From Nanobdellota archaeon (GTDB lineage: Archaea; Nanobdellota; Nanobdellia; Woesearchaeales; GW2011-AR9), in assembly GCA_030695685.1 (NCBI GenBank), contig JAUYPT010000120.1:1-7341 (forward strand): a stretch of 7,341 nucleotides of DNA, read 5' to 3'. The notes beneath the pieces were generated by a model. It ran no database searches and was not told where the DNA came from. It saw only the letters and a list, made by a program, of their open reading frames with translations. Shown here piece by piece: positions 5,902 to 7,341 of this stretch. Position 1 is the first letter of the stretch; the number at the start of each line of letters is the position of its first letter. The translations under genes were made by a program, and so were the position numbers.

Positions 5902-6003
5902 ATGGCAAAATGGGATTATACAATAACAACGAAAAAAATCTATCGCCTTCCTCATCATTTCGGGCCGAAACTGATTCCGTTACAAATATTTATAAACTGG
6001 TAA
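5902..6003 (+). pseudogene. Truncated 5' stub of an M23 peptidase gene
   Basis: ATG at 5902 opens 33 codons to TAA at 6001-6003. The first 26 residues match the start of the intact M23 protein at 6404: 17 of 26 are identical, including KW, IYRLPHH and GPK followed two residues on by P. At the DNA level I count 59 of 78 identical bases. Many differences are silent third-position changes (TAT/TAC, CTT/CTG, CCT/CCA, GGG/GGC). Both copies therefore seem to have diverged while encoding a functional N-terminus, before this one lost its body. Homology stops sharply at codon 26 (5979), and the remaining seven codons run through the TATA box of the next gene. The whole catalytic domain (HxxxD, HxH) is missing, so no peptidase activity is possible. 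It still has a start codon and a plausible promoter and could make a short peptide. Confidence 0.75.
5989..5996 (+). promoter_or_regulatory. TATA box for the DoxX-like and M23 genes
   Basis: TTTATAAA is centred about 29 nt before the ATG at 6022, within the non-homologous tail of the M23 stub. It begins only about 10 nt after the point where similarity to the intact M23 gene ends. Confidence 0.55.
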
Positions 6004-6021
6004 AAATATAAAGAAAAATCA

Positions 6022-6423
6022 ATGAAACCAAAAAAAATTAAAATCCTCTATTGGAGTGTAACGAGTCTTTTTTGTCTTGCTAATTTATTTTCAGGAATTG
6101 CAGAATTGTTTCCAAATCAACAAGCTTTAGATGTGATGAAGCTTTTGGGATATCCTGCTTATTTTCTTATCATCCTCGGCGTTGCTAAAATTCTTGGTTC
6201 TCTTGCCATTATCCAGCCAAAGTTCAGAATTGTCAAAGAATGGGCATATGCAGGATTTATGATAGATTATAGTAGTGCAGCAGCTTCGTATTACTTTGTG
6301 AATCGTGATACGTTTGGTATTCTTATTCCAATCGTATTTCTTGCGGTGATGTTCACCTCCTATTTATTGTGGAAAAAAGTTGAGGGAATAAGAAATAACT
6401 CCAATGAAAAAATGGAATTATGA
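6022..6423 (+). CDS. DoxX-like four-helix membrane protein
   Basis: This is a 133-residue integral membrane protein matching the DoxX-like family (Pfam DoxX_2 type). It has four hydrophobic segments at about 9-29, 44-64, 73-92 and 99-116. The family signatures are visible: an ILYW start to helix 1, FSGIAELF, the LGYPAYFLIILGVAKILGSL block (42-61) and KEWAYAGFMIDYSSAA (72-87). Related DoxX/SURF4-type proteins occur in membranes and are linked to redox or unknown functions; the exact role of this subfamily is not established. The C-terminus is short and polar. The last 20 nt overlap the start of the M23 gene in another frame, which suggests translational coupling and a two-gene operon. It is flanked by two copies of the M23 5' end. 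Confidence 0.85.
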   Translation: MKPKKIKILYWSVTSLFCLANLFSGIAELFPNQQALDVMKLLGYPAYFLIILGVAKILGSLAIIQPKFRIVKEWAYAGFMIDYSSAAASYYFVNRDTFGILIPIVFLAVMFTSYLLWKKVEGIRNNSNEKMEL

Positions 6424-6481
6424 AACAAAAACCAAAAACATCTACCGCCTGCCACATCATTTAGGCCCAAAAATTCTACCG
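6404..6481 (+). repeat. Second copy of the M23 5'-end repeat
   Basis: These 78 nt, the first 26 codons of the intact M23 gene, form a diverged direct repeat with 5902-5979 (about 76 percent identical by my count, without gaps). The two copies bracket the DoxX-like gene. Confidence 0.7.
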
Positions 6482-6898
6482 GAAGAGGCGCCATCCCATC
6501 GTGGGCGATTCCATAATTCCATCGATTTCAAACTGCCGTTCGGCACTCCGGTGTATGCCGCGCTGGAAGGCATCGTCACGGAAGTTGTTGATCAATGTGA
6601 GGATGACGGGCGATTAGAAAGAACATTTTTACCAAAATCTAATTCAGTGCAGATTCGACATCTTCATCATGAATTTTCGTATTATGTCCATCTGCAAAAA
6701 GAGAGCATCCGCGTCGAAGAAGGCCAGGAAGTCAACAAAAACCAATTTCTTGGTTTAGTCGGATTAAGTGGTTATACTGGTTATTCCCATCTTCATTTTG
6801 AAGTCTATCAGGAAAATAAACAGTTTCATGATCCGACGCTGCTAGTGCAGTTCCGTTACCGTGGAAAATTGTTTATCTTACGATCGCCCAATAAATAA
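6404..6898 (+). CDS. M23 family zinc metallopeptidase (LytM-like domain)
   Basis: This 164-residue protein is essentially one M23 domain. Zinc ligands are H37 and D41 in FHNSIDFKLPFGTPV and H131 in SHLHFEV. H96 (YYVHL) and H129 are the expected catalytic histidines. The core beta-sheet landmarks PVYAALEGIVTEV, VEEGQEVNKNQFLGLVG and SGYTGYSHLHFEV are intact. Bacterial M23 enzymes cut peptide cross-links of peptidoglycan. Archaea lack that polymer, so the target here is unclear. No signal peptide or membrane anchor is visible, so the protein is either cytoplasmic or exported by an unrecognised route. The N-terminal 26 residues, shared with the upstream stub, precede the domain. It has no Shine-Dalgarno, and its start lies within the DoxX-like reading frame (20-nt overlap), implying coupled translation. 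A branched terminator-like structure begins right at the stop codon. Confidence 0.9.
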   Translation: MKKWNYETKTKNIYRLPHHLGPKILPEEAPSHRGRFHNSIDFKLPFGTPVYAALEGIVTEVVDQCEDDGRLERTFLPKSNSVQIRHLHHEFSYYVHLQKESIRVEEGQEVNKNQFLGLVGLSGYTGYSHLHFEVYQENKQFHDPTLLVQFRYRGKLFILRSPNK

Positions 6899-6969
6899 AA
6901 ATCCCCCTCGCAGCATTAAGTCACTAACGTTCGTGAGTTGCTTCTCAGCAACAACTGCGGGGTATTTTT
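6897..6969 (+). terminator. Branched stem with T-tract after the M23 gene (element A)
   Basis: The outer stem pairs CGCAG (6909-6913) with CTGCG (6955-6959), and CCC (6905-6907) with GGG (6960-6962), with a bulged T. It is extended by AAAAAT (6897-6902) against ATTTTT (6964-6969). Inside are two hairpins directly next to each other. One is TCAC/GTGA (6921-6936) with an 8-nt loop; the other is GTTGCT/AGCAAC (6937-6952) with a TCTC tetraloop. The T-tract follows the stem immediately, so it can act as a terminator for the DoxX-M23 operon. The branched interior is more elaborate than a terminator needs, and a processed RNA is possible. Confidence 0.55.
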
Positions 6970-6971
6970 AA

Positions 6972-7092
6972 TCTTAACTGGGAAATTATTTGATGGTCGT
7001 TGCAGAGCACACAATAAAGCAACGACTTTATTGGTGTGCCAGTGAAATCGGCTGTTTCACTGTGCACAACGAAGTATCAGACCCAGTTAAGA
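6972..7092. ncRNA. Candidate structured RNA or inverted-repeat element (element B)
   Basis: A 121-bp element is closed by a perfect 11-bp inverted repeat, TCTTAACTGGG (6972-6982) and CCCAGTTAAGA (7082-7092). Inward lie TGAT/ATCA (6991-6994, 7076-7079) and TCGTTG/CAACGA (6997-7002, 7067-7072). There follow two hairpins. The first is a 13-bp stem with one bulged G (7007-7019 with 7026-7039) and loop CAACGA. The second is a perfect 8-bp stem, CAGTGAAA/TTTCACTG (7040-7062), with a 7-nt loop. Together they form a three-way junction. No convincing reading frame is seen. All listed stems are Watson-Crick, so the transcribed strand cannot be decided. No TATA box at the right distance from 6972 is evident on the plus strand. 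On the minus strand the AT run at 7168-7180 could act. It could be a non-coding RNA, a small mobile inverted-repeat element or a recombination site. Confidence 0.45.
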
Positions 7093-7168
7093 AATAAAAA
7101 CTTCTTGGATACAGGGCAGTACGCTGTTAGGTTAGAATCATACTATTATTAAATGGTAACGATAGAGA

Positions 7169-7177
7169 TATATATAT
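7169..7177 (+). promoter_or_regulatory. TATA box for the right-edge gene
   Basis: An alternating AT run (7168-7180) is centred about 25-26 nt before the ATG at 7199, the same leaderless spacing as elsewhere. Because the run is self-complementary it could also fire leftward, towards element B. The stretch 7093-7167 between element B and this site holds nothing else I can support. Confidence 0.6.
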
Positions 7178-7198
7178 ATAAATAAATTTATTCAAGTT

Positions 7199-7341
7199 AT
7201 GAAAAAAGGTTTTAAAATAGATAAAACTGATAAGATTATTCTCGTTGTTTTAATTTTTACTATTGCTTTGGTTGCTATTGTCAATTCTAATCTATTTCAA
7301 GAAACTAGTTTAGGAAAAGCATTCGCAATTATTCCTACTCC
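7199..7341 (+). CDS. Membrane-anchored protein, 3' end missing
   Basis: The reading frame opens at ATG 7199 and runs off the window after 47 complete codons. The N-terminus MKKGFKIDKTDK is basic and is followed by a hydrophobic segment at about residues 13-29 (IILVVLIFTIALVAIV). Then comes a polar stretch (NSNLFQETSLGK). This looks like an uncleaved signal anchor with the body of the protein outside the cell; there is no lipobox cysteine. The start is supported by the TATA box about 25 nt upstream. The family cannot be named from the part visible. Confidence 0.65.
   Translation, partial: MKKGFKIDKTDKIILVVLIFTIALVAIVNSNLFQETSLGKAFAIIPT

Noticed and set aside
6903..6962. Element A as a tRNA or tRNA-like gene
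   Set aside because: It has only two internal arms, no T-arm with a TTC loop, no 7-bp acceptor stem and no anticodon arm of the right size.
6996..7072. CRISPR repeats
   Set aside because: The repeated unit is only six bases and occurs as parts of stems; there are no regular spacers.
6972..7092. Archaeal H/ACA or C/D box guide RNA
   Set aside because: There is no clear C/D box pair and no single hairpin with kink-turn plus 3' ACA; the branched layout is unlike either class.
6972..7092. Insertion with target-site duplication
   Set aside because: The flanks (TTTTTAA and AATAAAA) are complementary A/T tracts rather than a direct repeat, so no duplication can be shown.
6972..7132. Integron attC site (YYYAAC...GTTRRR ends at 6972-7092; GTTAGGT at 7126-7132)
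   Set aside because: The outermost consensus bases do not match, the internal loops are strongly asymmetric, no integrase is visible and no second such site occurs between the other genes. Kept only as a weak alternative for element B.

Overview
The window looks like part of a small AT-rich archaeal genome, most likely a DPANN lineage such as Woesearchaeota or Pacearchaeota. The main reason is promoter architecture. Most genes that begin a transcription unit have an archaeal TATA box centred about 25-27 nt upstream of the start codon, which predicts leaderless mRNAs. A Shine-Dalgarno motif is clear only before an operon-internal gene. The standard genetic code works throughout. Genes are short, densely packed and often convergent or divergent, with small overlaps. 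The taxonomic assignment is inference, because no rRNA or marker gene is present.

Left part (1-2000): two tandem, paralogous, single-span small membrane proteins (minus strand) stand divergent from a lipoprotein carrying two phospholipase D (HKD) domains (plus strand). Converging on it is an operon (3786 to 1691, minus) encoding a six-hairpin glycosidase-like protein, a family 2 glycosyltransferase and a small lipoprotein. Together these suggest surface glycan or envelope functions.

Middle (3890-5850): an unrecognised three-span membrane protein (plus) overlaps the 3' end of a TatD-type metal-dependent hydrolase (minus). TatD is divergent from a COG4551-type low-molecular-weight tyrosine phosphatase (plus). 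The phosphatase overlaps the end of a 58-residue unknown gene (minus, 5668-5844) that is short enough to be missed by routine calling.

Right part (5860-7341): a near-palindromic TATA box sits between that small gene and a 33-codon stub. The stub is the amino-terminal 26 codons of an M23 peptidase gene, cut off abruptly. It is followed by the promoter and gene of a DoxX-like membrane protein, which overlaps by 20 nt an intact M23 metallopeptidase gene starting with the same conserved N-terminus. The DoxX-like gene is therefore flanked by two diverged copies of the M23 5' end. Downstream are two consecutive structured elements. The first is a branched, terminator-like hairpin (6897-6969). The second is a 121-bp element closed by an 11-bp perfect inverted repeat (6972-7092) that folds into a three-way junction with a possible pseudoknot or switch. 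The latter is the best candidate for something undescribed. The window ends in the start of a membrane-anchored protein (from 7199) with its own TATA box.
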